Positions 1 to 9,093 of a stretch of DNA of 64,000 nt are shown piece by piece (positions within the stretch are counted from its first letter, which is position 1; every line of letters begins with the position of its first letter). The notes under the pieces were generated by a model. The model saw nothing but the letters and a program-made list of their open reading frames with translations, had not been told where the DNA came from and did not search any database. Made by a program: the position numbers and the translations under genes. The stretch comes from Sunxiuqinia sp965372405 (GTDB lineage: Bacteria; Bacteroidota; Bacteroidia; Bacteroidales; Prolixibacteraceae). The stretch spans positions 1 to 64,000 of the forward strand of contig CBDVCE010000003.1 of assembly GCA_965372405.1 (NCBI GenBank), given 5' to 3'.

Positions 1-16
1 CAAACTTTCCTCTATA

Positions 17-37
17 CCCCGAGGCAGAGCCTCGAGG
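17..37 (-). other. stem-loop just downstream of susC
   Basis: A compact inverted repeat: nine bases (17-25) pair with 29-37 around a three-base loop. Read as minus-strand RNA all nine pairs form, one being a G-U wobble. It lies 11 bases beyond the SusC stop. No T-run follows it on the minus strand, so it is a weak candidate for a factor-independent terminator. It may instead be an mRNA-processing or stabilising hairpin between susC and whatever follows outside the window, or a copy of an interspersed palindromic repeat. Confidence 0.5.
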
Positions 38-48
38 AATTCTCTTGA

Positions 49-3000
49 TTAAAATGATACCCGAACTCCAATGTTATAAGTTCTCTGTACCGGATATCCA
101 TAATTAGAACTACTTGCGCTTTCCGGATCCATGTAATACTTATTCAAAGGTGAAATTGTAAACAAGTTGGTTGCACTTAATAGTAGTTTAAAGCTCCCTA
201 CCGCCTGCACATTTTTTATTAATGTGGATTTTAGGTCATAGCTCAAGGCTAAACTTTTCATACGTACATACCATGCATCTTTTAACCAGTACGATGAAGA
301 TGTGACATTATTATTTCCATTAACCCCCGTATGCATACTTGTTCTGGGAAATAAGGAATTTGGATTTTCGGTGATCCATGAATCTTGCTGAATAGTGTAC
401 AACTTATGGTTAACTTCGTTTTGCCACATACTACCCAAATAAACCTGTCGATTACTTGTTCCCTGAAATAAAGCCTCTAGTGCAAATCCCTTATACTGGG
501 CTCCTAAATTAACACCATACATAATATGTGGGAAATTACTCTTTCCAATGCGTGTAAAATCATCACCATCAATCCTGCCATCACCATTAAAATCTTCGTA
601 CTGAAGGTCGCCAGGTTTAGTTTCAGTAGAACCTAACCTGTGTGGAGCATTAATAATATCGTCCAGGCTTTGAAAATAACCTAAGCTAGTATATGCAGCC
701 TGATAGTAATCTTTTTCATGCGTTTGCCTGGTGTAGGGATTTAACAATGCAGTAGAGTCCTCTGTGTACATTTTCTCCCATAATTGATCGAAATATGATA
801 TGTTACCACCAATATCAACTTTAACTTCACCTATCTGGGTATGGTATTGCATATTCAGCTCAATCCCTCCCCTGCGATGGGCCGAATTGGTATTAATCTG
901 AGGTAATGCTTTACCCAATGGAGTGGTATATGTGTCTTTAGGGCTTCCTAAATAACCTGTTGTACGGTAATAAAACCAATCGAACGAACCTGATAATTTT
1001 CCTTCTAGGAATCCAAAATCAATACCCAGGTTCTGCGATTCTCTTTCGTACCATGAAAGGTCGTTGCTAACCAGATTACCTTCGCGAAAAGCTGCTTCCC
1101 AGGTGCCATCAACAAAATACCTGTCTGTTACCAAATTGTATGCCGATATGTAGGCAAACCTGTCAACACCTGCAGTGCTTCCTAGTATACCCCATGAAGC
1201 TCTCATTTTCAATGAAGTAAGAGAAAGTTTTTCCAAAATGGGCTGAATAAATTCTTCTCTGTCAATATTCCAACCGGCAGATACTGATGGGAAGAATCCG
1301 TAGCGTTTCCCGTCTGGAAAGTTATCAGAACCATCGTATCTAAAGTTCCCTTCAAGTATATACTTTGAATCAAAATCATATTTCATCCTGCCGATATAAC
1401 CTATACTCGCAGATTCGTTTGCATTGCCACTGTTGTCTTTACCAACTGCAGCACCAGCAAAAAGTTGGTCTACTGCAGGTGACAAGAAATCTCTTCGTGA
1501 AGCACTAAATCCATCATAACGAGATTCGCGTTGTGTATATACTCCAGTCAATTCAACTGTGTGTTTATCCGCAAAAGTGCGAAGATATGTTGCATGTGCT
1601 TCAACATCATACAAATATGTTCTGCTCGAAGATTGCGATAAACTAGCTTTTCCTAATTCTTCAGGAGTATTATCCCAAAGGTAAGTTTGCGCACGGTATT
1701 GTTGATTGGCATTCCACTGCTTATAAAAACGATTTACCAACTGATAATTACCCAAAGCCTTAAAACTTAAGCCATCTACTCCTGGCACATTCCAAACAAA
1801 TTCCAAACGGCCATTCACTCTGCTATTTTCGTCATGTACATATCCGGCACCTTCTGCAGATTCTGCGAGTGGATTTTGCCCGGAATTATAATTACCGTCT
1901 GGATTATAAAAATTGTAGAAACCCCCCACATTTCTTACGTGGCTCCATATTTCACCTGTGCCCATTGGTGGTTCTGTCCTCACACTTCGTTGAAGCGAAA
2001 CATTCCCGCTTACTCTTAATCCAATCTCTTTAAAATTTTGACTAATATTTGACCTGAACGAGTACCTGTTTAATCCGTGGTCATTTGCTTTGTAAATACC
2101 ATCTTGACCAAAATAATCAAGAGACATGTAAATACTTGTTTGATTGATTGTTCCATTTAGTCCAATGTTATGTCTCCGTTGCCCTGAAAAATCTTTTGCA
2201 ACAACACCAAAAGGATTTTGGTAAGGGTATCTCACAGGATCAAGATTATTTTTCATCGTGTTCAGGATGTCATCACTTATAAGCTGTGGTAATCCATCGT
2301 TAAATGAAGCTTCATTTTTCAGAATGGCATTTTCATATGCATTCATGTACTCGGGGATTAGAGTAGGTTGTTGCATTGAAAAGTCACCACTATACGTCAA
2401 AGTAATTTTTTCGGAGCCTCCTCTCTTGGTTGTTACAAGCATAACTCCATTGGCTGAATTAAAACCATAAACAGCAGCGGCAGCAGCATCCTTAAGCATT
2501 GATATCGATTCAACATCTCCAGGAGGTAGCATTGAAAATTCTTCTTTCGAAGCTCTGATTCCGTCAATTACATAAATGGGTTCGCCACCACCACGAAGTG
2601 AGATTGTTGGTAAAGAACCTGGTTCGCCACCATTATCACGAATAAATAAACCAGGAGTACGACCAGCTAAGCCACTAATAACTGAAGTGTATGGAGCCTC
2701 AGCAATTGCCTCAGTGGTAATCGTTGATATTGAGCTTACCATTTTCCTTTTAGTAGTTGTACCATAACCAATTGCAACAACCTCATCTAAACCAACTGCA
2801 TCTTCTTCCATTGTTATATCAAGAATTGACAATCCAGCAACCTCAACCTCCTGAGTTCTCATCCCAACGAATGAAAAGGATAAAACTGCATTATCCGGCA
2901 CTTTGGAAAGTGAATAGTTTCCATCAAAATCGGTAATCGTACCAATAGTTGTTCCTCTTAGCACAATTGAGACACCAGGCAAAGGTTCTCCTAACGTATC

Positions 3001-3420
3001 AATTACTTTTCCAGAAATATCATTTTGCTGATTTATGGAACTAACAGACGATAGTGTAGAAATAGCAATCTGTCGATCATTAATTCGGTAGACAACATTT
3101 GAACCTTCAAAGATTTCATCTAAGATTTCAGAAACACGCTTTTGCTTGGATTCAATGCTAATCGTTTTGTCAACATCAACCTTTGATGCATCGTAAATAA
3201 AGAAAAAATCAGATTCTTCTTCAATTTGATTTAGTACTGTTCTTATCGATGTGTTTTTCAAATTCAAACTCAATCGGTTAGTCTGTGAATAAGAATTTAC
3301 AGCAAAAACTTGTGCAAAACTTAATACCACAGCAAACAATGTTAGTTTCATGGTTCTTAACATTTTCGACTTCCATAATTCTTTAGCTACGGAAATCCAT
3401 GAATAATAATTTTTTTTCAT
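49..3420 (-). CDS. SusC/RagA-family TonB-dependent outer-membrane receptor with STN domain
   Basis: A 1123-residue outer-membrane transporter, expected to import oligosaccharides bound at the cell surface using TonB energy. Visible domains: a signal peptide ending near residue 46; an STN (secretin/TonB short N-terminal) domain at about 50-115; a carboxypeptidase-regulatory-like beta-sandwich at about 135-210 beginning ISGKVIDTLGEPLPGVSI; a SusC linker with DEVVAIGYGT near 215; a plug domain to about 350; and a long beta-barrel ending in an aromatic C-terminus (VRVSF). The STN domain marks receptors that signal to a FecR-like anti-sigma factor, and exactly such a pair lies directly upstream in the order sigma - anti-sigma - receptor. 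The expected SusD lipoprotein is not in the window; it could lie beyond position 1. The substrate cannot be read from sequence; linkage to the mannosidase genes is by proximity only. Confidence 0.95.
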   Translation of the reverse strand: MKKNYYSWISVAKELWKSKMLRTMKLTLFAVVLSFAQVFAVNSYSQTNRLSLNLKNTSIRTVLNQIEEESDFFFIYDASKVDVDKTISIESKQKRVSEILDEIFEGSNVVYRINDRQIAISTLSSVSSINQQNDISGKVIDTLGEPLPGVSIVLRGTTIGTITDFDGNYSLSKVPDNAVLSFSFVGMRTQEVEVAGLSILDITMEEDAVGLDEVVAIGYGTTTKRKMVSSISTITTEAIAEAPYTSVISGLAGRTPGLFIRDNGGEPGSLPTISLRGGGEPIYVIDGIRASKEEFSMLPPGDVESISMLKDAAAAAVYGFNSANGVMLVTTKRGGSEKITLTYSGDFSMQQPTLIPEYMNAYENAILKNEASFNDGLPQLISDDILNTMKNNLDPVRYPYQNPFGVVAKDFSGQRRHNIGLNGTINQTSIYMSLDYFGQDGIYKANDHGLNRYSFRSNISQNFKEIGLRVSGNVSLQRSVRTEPPMGTGEIWSHVRNVGGFYNFYNPDGNYNSGQNPLAESAEGAGYVHDENSRVNGRLEFVWNVPGVDGLSFKALGNYQLVNRFYKQWNANQQYRAQTYLWDNTPEELGKASLSQSSSRTYLYDVEAHATYLRTFADKHTVELTGVYTQRESRYDGFSASRRDFLSPAVDQLFAGAAVGKDNSGNANESASIGYIGRMKYDFDSKYILEGNFRYDGSDNFPDGKRYGFFPSVSAGWNIDREEFIQPILEKLSLTSLKMRASWGILGSTAGVDRFAYISAYNLVTDRYFVDGTWEAAFREGNLVSNDLSWYERESQNLGIDFGFLEGKLSGSFDWFYYRTTGYLGSPKDTYTTPLGKALPQINTNSAHRRGGIELNMQYHTQIGEVKVDIGGNISYFDQLWEKMYTEDSTALLNPYTRQTHEKDYYQAAYTSLGYFQSLDDIINAPHRLGSTETKPGDLQYEDFNGDGRIDGDDFTRIGKSNFPHIMYGVNLGAQYKGFALEALFQGTSNRQVYLGSMWQNEVNHKLYTIQQDSWITENPNSLFPRTSMHTGVNGNNNVTSSSYWLKDAWYVRMKSLALSYDLKSTLIKNVQAVGSFKLLLSATNLFTISPLNKYYMDPESASSSNYGYPVQRTYNIGVRVSF

Positions 3421-3458
3421 AAATTTGTTACGATTTGGATTTAATATTCAAATTAGTT

Positions 3459-3524
3459 AGTGCCTGAGCCTGAGAAACGAAAGGCACTTAAACTTAGGGA
3501 AGGAGGTGTTTTTTGCATCTCCTT
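3459..3524 (-). promoter_or_regulatory. two stem-loops in the susC 5' leader
   Basis: The 160-base gap between fecR and susC holds two inverted repeats. One is a 7-bp stem (3459-3465 with 3482-3488, loop of 16). The other is a 9-bp stem (3500-3508 with 3516-3524) with one wobble or mismatch and an A/T loop; as plus-strand RNA it is followed by a T-run. No plus-strand gene needs a terminator here, so the likelier reading is structure in the susC leader or a promoter region separating susC from the sigma/anti-sigma genes. I found no clear TAnnTTTG element. Function is unproven. Confidence 0.35.
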
Positions 3525-3580
3525 TTTTGTCAATTTGTTATTCCTTCATTGGCAAATAAATTTAGTTAAACAACTTTCCA

Positions 3581-4570
3581 CTATTTTAGTATTAGTTTTG
3601 TATTCACTCCATTCTCCTTTACAAACTGTGCTTTCAACTGACATGTAAATTCAATATACTCAACTATTTCTTCAAGAGTCTCTGTTTTAAACTTGGCGTT
3701 AAAAACTGATTTGATAAGACTTTGATTGTTAATTTTAATTTCAATTCCATATTTACGTTCAAGTTTCTTTACGACTTCAGCAATATCAGCATCATCGAAA
3801 ACTAACAAACCTGTCCTCCAACTGGTAAAGTTTCTTGTTTCAGTTTTGATGATATGAATATTATTATGATTCAAGTCGTAAATTGCCTGCTCCCCATGCT
3901 GAAGTTGATGTTTAAATGCTTTCTTTTCAGGGTGTAGTAACTCCACACTACCTGATTCCAATGTCACACTTATCTTTCCATCTTCAGGGTAGGCATCTAC
4001 ATCAAAACGAGTTCCCAGTACTTTTACTTGTAAGTTATCACAGTTGACAATCAAGGGTAAGTTTTTATTTTTCCGAACATCCAGATAAGCCTGACCTTTT
4101 AGTTTTAAGTTGCGATTATCAACTGAGAAGTTGTTGTTATAAGTAAGCGTTGTTCCTGAGTTTAACCACACAATAGAGCTGTCGGGCAATATCACTTTCG
4201 AAATTTGTCCGAGATCAGCAACCACTGTGGTATATTGAAGTTCTTCATTACCAGCTGATTGTTTTCCCAAATAATGAGTAAAAAATGAGACCGAAAGAAT
4301 TGCAACTACAATAGCTGCATATCTCAGATATGGATAAAGCTTAAAATCCCGTTTGGGCTTATCCATCCTACTTTGCAATTTCTGGTAGGACTCCTCTACT
4401 TGATATGCTGGCATTTCACGCTTCGAAGAAATTAATGCCCAGACATGCTTCGCTTTCCTGTAAAATTCTTTTGCTTCAGCATCTTCATTTATAGACTGGA
4501 TCGTTTCCTTTTTACCAGCAATATCTGAATTGCCGGTAATCAGTTTAAGTATGTTATCAATGTTTTTCAT
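3581..4570 (-). CDS. FecR-family anti-sigma factor
   Basis: A 329-residue inner-membrane anti-sigma factor of the Bacteroidota type. The cytoplasmic N-terminus (about 1-85) would bind the ECF sigma factor encoded just upstream. One membrane segment lies at about 86-104. The periplasmic part carries the FecR domain (about 118-215; note the hallmark VILPDSSIVWLNSGTTLTY and VLGTRFDVDAY) and a C-terminal DUF4974-like domain (about 255-325) that in this family contacts the receptor's STN domain. It lies 101 bases from the sigma gene and 160 bases from susC, giving a complete trans-envelope signalling set. Length and motifs are ordinary for the family. The inducing substrate is unknown. Confidence 0.95.
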   Translation of the reverse strand: MKNIDNILKLITGNSDIAGKKETIQSINEDAEAKEFYRKAKHVWALISSKREMPAYQVEESYQKLQSRMDKPKRDFKLYPYLRYAAIVVAILSVSFFTHYLGKQSAGNEELQYTTVVADLGQISKVILPDSSIVWLNSGTTLTYNNNFSVDNRNLKLKGQAYLDVRKNKNLPLIVNCDNLQVKVLGTRFDVDAYPEDGKISVTLESGSVELLHPEKKAFKHQLQHGEQAIYDLNHNNIHIIKTETRNFTSWRTGLLVFDDADIAEVVKKLERKYGIEIKINNQSLIKSVFNAKFKTETLEEIVEYIEFTCQLKAQFVKENGVNTKLILK

Positions 4571-4671
4571 CTTGTGCTATATCTTAATAAAGCACAAACA
4601 AGGTTTTACCCCCCCTCTCATAAATAATTTATTTGAGTAGGATATGGTATTTTGTTCTCTGACAAGGATAA

Positions 4672-5259
4672 TTATGAAATAAACAGATAGGCAGCAAGCG
4701 GTAAATAATCCTTTAAGGCCACTTTAAACGATTTTAAAGCTCGGGTAATATGCTTTTCTACAACTTTAACCGAAATATTTAGTTCTTCTGCGATTTCACG
4801 ATTCTTCAACTCTTTAAATCGGCTAAGCATAAATACCTTTCGACACTGTGGCGGAAGTTTTTCCAATGTCTCTTCTATTATCTTTTCAATCTCTTCAAGT
4901 GCAAAGGATGATGAATCAATCTTGTTCAAGACATCTAAATTCAGATTCAGCTCCATTTCACCAATAACTTCACTTGAGAATAGTTTTTGTCGATAGCGTT
5001 GATCACGCAATTTATACAGACTGTTATTTTTTGCAACTGTAAATAAATAGGCTCCCAGGTTTGTATCATCTCTTAATTCCAATCGTTTATTCCATAGGGT
5101 AATAAAGGTGTCTTGAACAATATTTTCAACAATATCATTTAAAGGAATAAATTCATAAATAAAATAATATAGCCTGGAATAAAATTGATTATATACCACT
5201 TTAAAGGCGATTTCATCACCCTGTTTTATACTAATAAGTAGTGTTCTCGATTGCGGCAT
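4672..5259 (-). CDS. ECF RNA polymerase sigma factor (Bacteroidota FecI/RpoE-like)
   Basis: An ECF sigma factor of about 195 residues. The sigma-70 region 2 helices (ending in NIVQDTFITLWNKR) and region 4 helix-turn-helix (LPPQCRKVFMLSRFKELKNREIAEELNIS region) are clear. An upstream in-frame ATG at 5319 would add 20 residues (hydrophobic, unlike the family). The ATG at 5259, giving MPQSRTLLISIKQGDE, matches the usual start of these proteins and is preferred. It should be held inactive by the FecR protein encoded next and released when the SusC receptor binds its ligand, driving transcription of the receptor operon. Confidence 0.93.
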   Translation of the reverse strand: MPQSRTLLISIKQGDEIAFKVVYNQFYSRLYYFIYEFIPLNDIVENIVQDTFITLWNKRLELRDDTNLGAYLFTVAKNNSLYKLRDQRYRQKLFSSEVIGEMELNLNLDVLNKIDSSSFALEEIEKIIEETLEKLPPQCRKVFMLSRFKELKNREIAEELNISVKVVEKHITRALKSFKVALKDYLPLAAYLFIS

Positions 5260-5864
5260 ACAATGAATGCTTAGAAAAAGCAAATCTATAAAAAATCTCA
5301 ACATATGTATCGATATCAAGAAGAACTATAGCTTAAGATACACTATCCCTTACTTTCATTTTTGAGAAATGCACATTGAAACTATAGCATTTCAACAAGA
5401 TATAGTGCTCTAATAAATCAACAAATAATTGCTTGCAAAATACATAAATTCAACCCATTTTAGTCCTCGGAGTTCTAGCATACAATATCAATTATAATCC
5501 ATTGAAAAAAGAATATTTGACAAAGAAAGGTTCAAACGGATATTTTATCTTAAAACACAATACAGGAGCACTGTCGAATAATTTAGAAATAGCTACTCCT
5601 CTAAATTATGCTTATTACTAATATCTGGAAGCACTGCTGAAATATAAGAAGTACAGCACAAAATAGACTTTTCTCTTAAATTCTTGTACTATCTTGTTTT
5701 CAGGTAGTGCAGAAATAAATTATACTTTGTTCAGATCAGTTCGCTCAATGGATTGTATTTAACTGGTAAGATCCTTCCTTATTTATTGGAGCGGTGCATA
5801 TGGTACACAAAAAAGCCTTCAACTCTTTTGAGCTGAAGGCTTTTTCTAAAATGTATAAAATTGT
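5260..5864. other. 605-base intergenic region upstream of the sigma factor
   Basis: This gap separates the ECF sigma gene from the GH92 operon whose 3' end faces it. Apart from the terminator at 5809-5845, I see no gene, no RNA gene and no recognisable protein remnant. It is AT-rich and must contain the sigma gene's promoter, but I could not find a convincing TAnnTTTG element on the minus strand. Confidence 0.6.
5809..5845 (-). terminator. factor-independent terminator of the GH92-GH130-MFS-GH92 operon
   Basis: A near-perfect stem-loop: AAAAAGCCTTCA pairs with TGAAGGCTTTTT and the loop can itself extend the pairing. On the minus strand it ends in a T-run. It lies 20 bases beyond the GH92 stop codon at 5865 and ends that operon before the sigma factor gene. 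Because the stem is flanked by A and T runs it could work in both directions. Confidence 0.85.
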
Positions 5865-8072
5865 TTAATTCAGAATAAATCTTAATTCCCCTCCAGACAT
5901 AATATCTGCATGATTAATTTTCAACCCATTTAACTCTGAACCATTTAATAGGATCTTATCAAGCTTATTCGAATTCTCGTTGCCTCTTTCTATTTCAACA
6001 GAAAATGTTTTGCCATTTTCAAGATTGATAGTTGCCTGATCAATCCACGGAATATTCAAATGATAAACTCCATCAGCTGGATTCACCGGATACATTCCTA
6101 AAGAAGCCATTACCATCCAAGCCGACATTTGCCCACAATCTTCGTTTCCACAATATCCATCAGGAGCTGTGGTGTATTGTGTGTCAATAATCTGATGAAC
6201 AAGTTCACTGGTCTTTTCCGGTTTATTATAGTAATTATACAACCATGGAATATGATGACTTGGCTCATTACCCTGAGCATATTGACCAATCATACCAGTA
6301 CTAAAGATGGGAAGTTCTTCACCCAGAGCTGGTTTATAATTAAACAAAGAATCCAACTTATTTACAAAGCCCTCTTTTCCAATAATCTCGATCAATCCAT
6401 CGATATCGTGCTGCACATGAAAGAAATAATGCCAGGCATTACTTTCACAAATAAACTCCGTGTAATCCTTAGCGACAAATGGTTTTATAAAGTTTCCTTT
6501 TGAATCTTTAGGACGTAAGAATGTTGTAGATGGGTCATAATGATTCTTCCAATTATTGGCTCGTTCAGCAAAGTACTTATAGTCTTCGTCTTTACCCAGA
6601 TCTTTGGCAAACCGGGCAATACACCAATCATCAAAAGCATACTCCAGAGTAAGTGATAATGACCAATGCCCTTTTGACTTTCCATCCGTTGGGACATAGC
6701 CCAGTTTTTTGTAGTCAGCTAAATCCCAGGCGTTGCTCATAGCAGTTGACTTACAAGCTTCGTAAGCCTTTTCGGCATCAATAGGAATTCCTTTGAAATA
6801 AGCATCAACAATTACCGAAACCGAATGATAACCAATCATCATATTGGTTTCATTGCCTGCCATTGTCCAAACCGGAAGTAAGCCAGCCTCATCATAATGC
6901 GCAATAAATGATTGGACAAAATCGCCAACCTTACTTGGTGCTACTATCGTATATAGCGGATGAGCAGTTCTATAGGTATCCCACAACGAAAACAGATCAT
7001 AACGATCAAAACCGTCAGCTTTTTGTACTTCGCCATCTGCACCTTTGTAAAATCCATCCACATCAGAATGCAAATACGGCGTTACAAAACAATGGTAATA
7101 ATTGGTGTAGAAAAGCTCTTTCTGCTCCTTTGTTCCTTCTATCTCAATGGTTGTAAGCAACTCATTCCATTTAGCTGCTGCCTCATTTTTAACCTGATCA
7201 AAATCCCAAGCTGGCAGTTCAGCTTCCATATTCTTTCGAGCACCTTCAATTGAAGCTGATGAAATTGCAACCTTCGAAATCAAGCTAAACTTTTCATCTT
7301 TATTAAAATTGATGGTGATTTTAGCATCCTTACCGGAAACTTCTTTTTCAGATAAATTCTTACCACTTAGCTTAGCATTTGCAATCGACTCTGAAAACTT
7401 AGCTACAAAAAATACCCGTTGATCTTTTGCCCAACCACTTGATTTTCGATAGCCGGAAATGGTATGTTCATCTTCAATAGTGATCTTTGTATCTACAGGA
7501 CCATCCCAATTTAATGCATATCCCAGATCCAGGATTACCTTATTGGTTTTATCCGCAGGAAAATGATAGCGATGCATACCCACTCGCGAAGTAGTTGTAA
7601 GCTCAGCCATAATATCAGAACTTAACAACTCAACAGAATAATAACCCGGCGATGCAGATTCTGTGTCATGTGAAAACATTGAATAAGGACGATAAGCATC
7701 CAATTCAGGCCATAAGTCATCTGAAAACTTATCGTTTGTTGGAAAAAGCAAAAGATCGTACATATCCCCTGCCCCAGTTCCTGAGAGGTGTGTATGACTA
7801 AATCCGGCAATAGTCGAATCAGGCCAAAAATAACCACCAATTCGATCCCATCCCGGCAAACCATTATCAGGACTTAACTGTACCATTCCAAACGGCACAA
7901 CAGCTCCGGGAAAAGTATTCCCAGGCCCATCCGTTCCTGTAAATGTATTCACATAACCAGACAAGTTATTCTCGACTACAGCTACCGGCTGTTGAGTTCT
8001 ATTACATGAAAACGCCAGAAAGGCCATGACAGCAATTTCCAGCGTTAACATCTTCTTCCTAAATAATTGCAT
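5865..8072 (-). CDS. GH92 alpha-mannosidase lipoprotein (catalytic-acid Glu present)
   Basis: A 735-residue exo-acting alpha-mannosidase. GH92 enzymes are calcium-dependent, inverting, and remove terminal alpha-mannose. A lipoprotein signal ends at the lipobox FSC (about residue 23). The GH92 N-terminal beta-sandwich starts with YVNTFTGTDGPGNTFPGA and contains FSHTHLSGTG; the (alpha/alpha)6 catalytic domain follows. The acid motif GNEPSHHIPW carries Glu603, and the base-region motif is GNEDCGQMSAW. The EPSHH form is seen in alpha-1,2-active GH92 proteins, but linkage is not certain. It is the last gene of a four-gene operon with GH130, an MFS permease and another GH92, with a 15-base gap to GH130 and a strong terminator after it. 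Confidence 0.95.
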   Translation of the reverse strand: MQLFRKKMLTLEIAVMAFLAFSCNRTQQPVAVVENNLSGYVNTFTGTDGPGNTFPGAVVPFGMVQLSPDNGLPGWDRIGGYFWPDSTIAGFSHTHLSGTGAGDMYDLLLFPTNDKFSDDLWPELDAYRPYSMFSHDTESASPGYYSVELLSSDIMAELTTTSRVGMHRYHFPADKTNKVILDLGYALNWDGPVDTKITIEDEHTISGYRKSSGWAKDQRVFFVAKFSESIANAKLSGKNLSEKEVSGKDAKITINFNKDEKFSLISKVAISSASIEGARKNMEAELPAWDFDQVKNEAAAKWNELLTTIEIEGTKEQKELFYTNYYHCFVTPYLHSDVDGFYKGADGEVQKADGFDRYDLFSLWDTYRTAHPLYTIVAPSKVGDFVQSFIAHYDEAGLLPVWTMAGNETNMMIGYHSVSVIVDAYFKGIPIDAEKAYEACKSTAMSNAWDLADYKKLGYVPTDGKSKGHWSLSLTLEYAFDDWCIARFAKDLGKDEDYKYFAERANNWKNHYDPSTTFLRPKDSKGNFIKPFVAKDYTEFICESNAWHYFFHVQHDIDGLIEIIGKEGFVNKLDSLFNYKPALGEELPIFSTGMIGQYAQGNEPSHHIPWLYNYYNKPEKTSELVHQIIDTQYTTAPDGYCGNEDCGQMSAWMVMASLGMYPVNPADGVYHLNIPWIDQATINLENGKTFSVEIERGNENSNKLDKILLNGSELNGLKINHADIMSGGELRFILN

Positions 8073-8087
8073 CAGTGAGAAGTTTAT

Positions 8088-9056
8088 TTACAATGAATTC
8101 GTTTTGATAAAGTCAATGATTTCATTTTGGTAACCAAATGCCATTCCCACAGCAGTATCTGCAGCACCGTAATAAACAGCAATCTTTACACCATCGCTTA
8201 ATGCTGCACATGGGAAAATCACATTCGGCACATCACCTGCTAACTCATACGATTCGGCCGGAGCCAATAAATACGGCTGTGTGCGGTACAATACTTTTGA
8301 AGGATCTTCAAGATCAAGTAATGCAGCTCCCATAGAATAACGGAAACCATTACAGGTATTGATTACACCATGATAAAATTCCAACCAGCCATCGTCTGTT
8401 TTAATAGGCACTGAACCTGCACCTACTTTTGTACACTGCCATGCGCTGTCCTCAAAAGGAGTCACTTTCATTACACAACGATGCTCACCCCAATATTTCA
8501 TATCCGGACTATAGCTTATGTAAATATCTCCAAAAGGAGTATGTCCGTTATCACTAGGACGACTCAACATGGCGTACTTCCCATTGATCTTTTCAGGGAA
8601 AAGAACTCCATTTCGATTGAAGGGAAGGAAAGCATTCTCGCATTGATGGAATGTTTTAAAATCATATGTATAAGCAATTCCAATTGTTGGTCCGTGATAA
8701 CCATTACACCAGGTCACCCAAAAGCGATCTTCAATCCAGCATACACGAGGATCATATTTGTAATCAGACTCAATCATTTCAGTATTACCAGCCACCATTT
8801 CAATTGGTTCGTGGTTAATGTCCCAGTTAACCCCGTCTTTACTGAATCCGGCGAAAATATTCATCTGAACAGCTTTATTATCGCAACGAAATACGCCTGC
8901 GAATCCATCCTCAAAAGGCACAACAGCACTATTAAAAATACTGTTGGAGTTTGGAATATAATAGCGTCCAATGATTGGATTTTCTGAGTGACGCCACATT
9001 ACATCTGTTAATCCTTCCGGCTTATTTTGCCATGGTATAGTTGGTGTATTATTCAT
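8088..9056 (-). CDS. GH130 beta-1,4-mannoside phosphorylase/mannosidase
   Basis: A 322-residue protein of glycoside hydrolase family 130, a five-bladed propeller that phosphorolyses (or in some subgroups hydrolyses) beta-mannosides. The family hallmark YDPRV with Asp102, the N-terminal NPI..R segment and the later YGAADT are visible. There is no signal peptide, so it acts in the cytoplasm. Length and context (GH92 on one side, an MFS permease on the other) favour the GH130 type acting on mannosyl-beta-1,4-GlcNAc from N-glycan cores, as I recall for the BT1032-BT1034 gene order of Bacteroides. Mannosyl-glucose or mannobiose is the alternative because a 2-epimerase gene is also in the region. 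The product would be mannose-1-phosphate if it is a phosphorylase. Confidence 0.92.
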   Translation of the reverse strand: MNNTPTIPWQNKPEGLTDVMWRHSENPIIGRYYIPNSNSIFNSAVVPFEDGFAGVFRCDNKAVQMNIFAGFSKDGVNWDINHEPIEMVAGNTEMIESDYKYDPRVCWIEDRFWVTWCNGYHGPTIGIAYTYDFKTFHQCENAFLPFNRNGVLFPEKINGKYAMLSRPSDNGHTPFGDIYISYSPDMKYWGEHRCVMKVTPFEDSAWQCTKVGAGSVPIKTDDGWLEFYHGVINTCNGFRYSMGAALLDLEDPSKVLYRTQPYLLAPAESYELAGDVPNVIFPCAALSDGVKIAVYYGAADTAVGMAFGYQNEIIDFIKTNSL

Positions 9057-9093
9057 AGTTATATATTTTATAGTTTCTATTTAAAGTTATTTA

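Noticed and set aside
8481..8987. 168-codon plus-strand open frame
   Set aside because: It is antisense to GH130 and has no recognisable domain.
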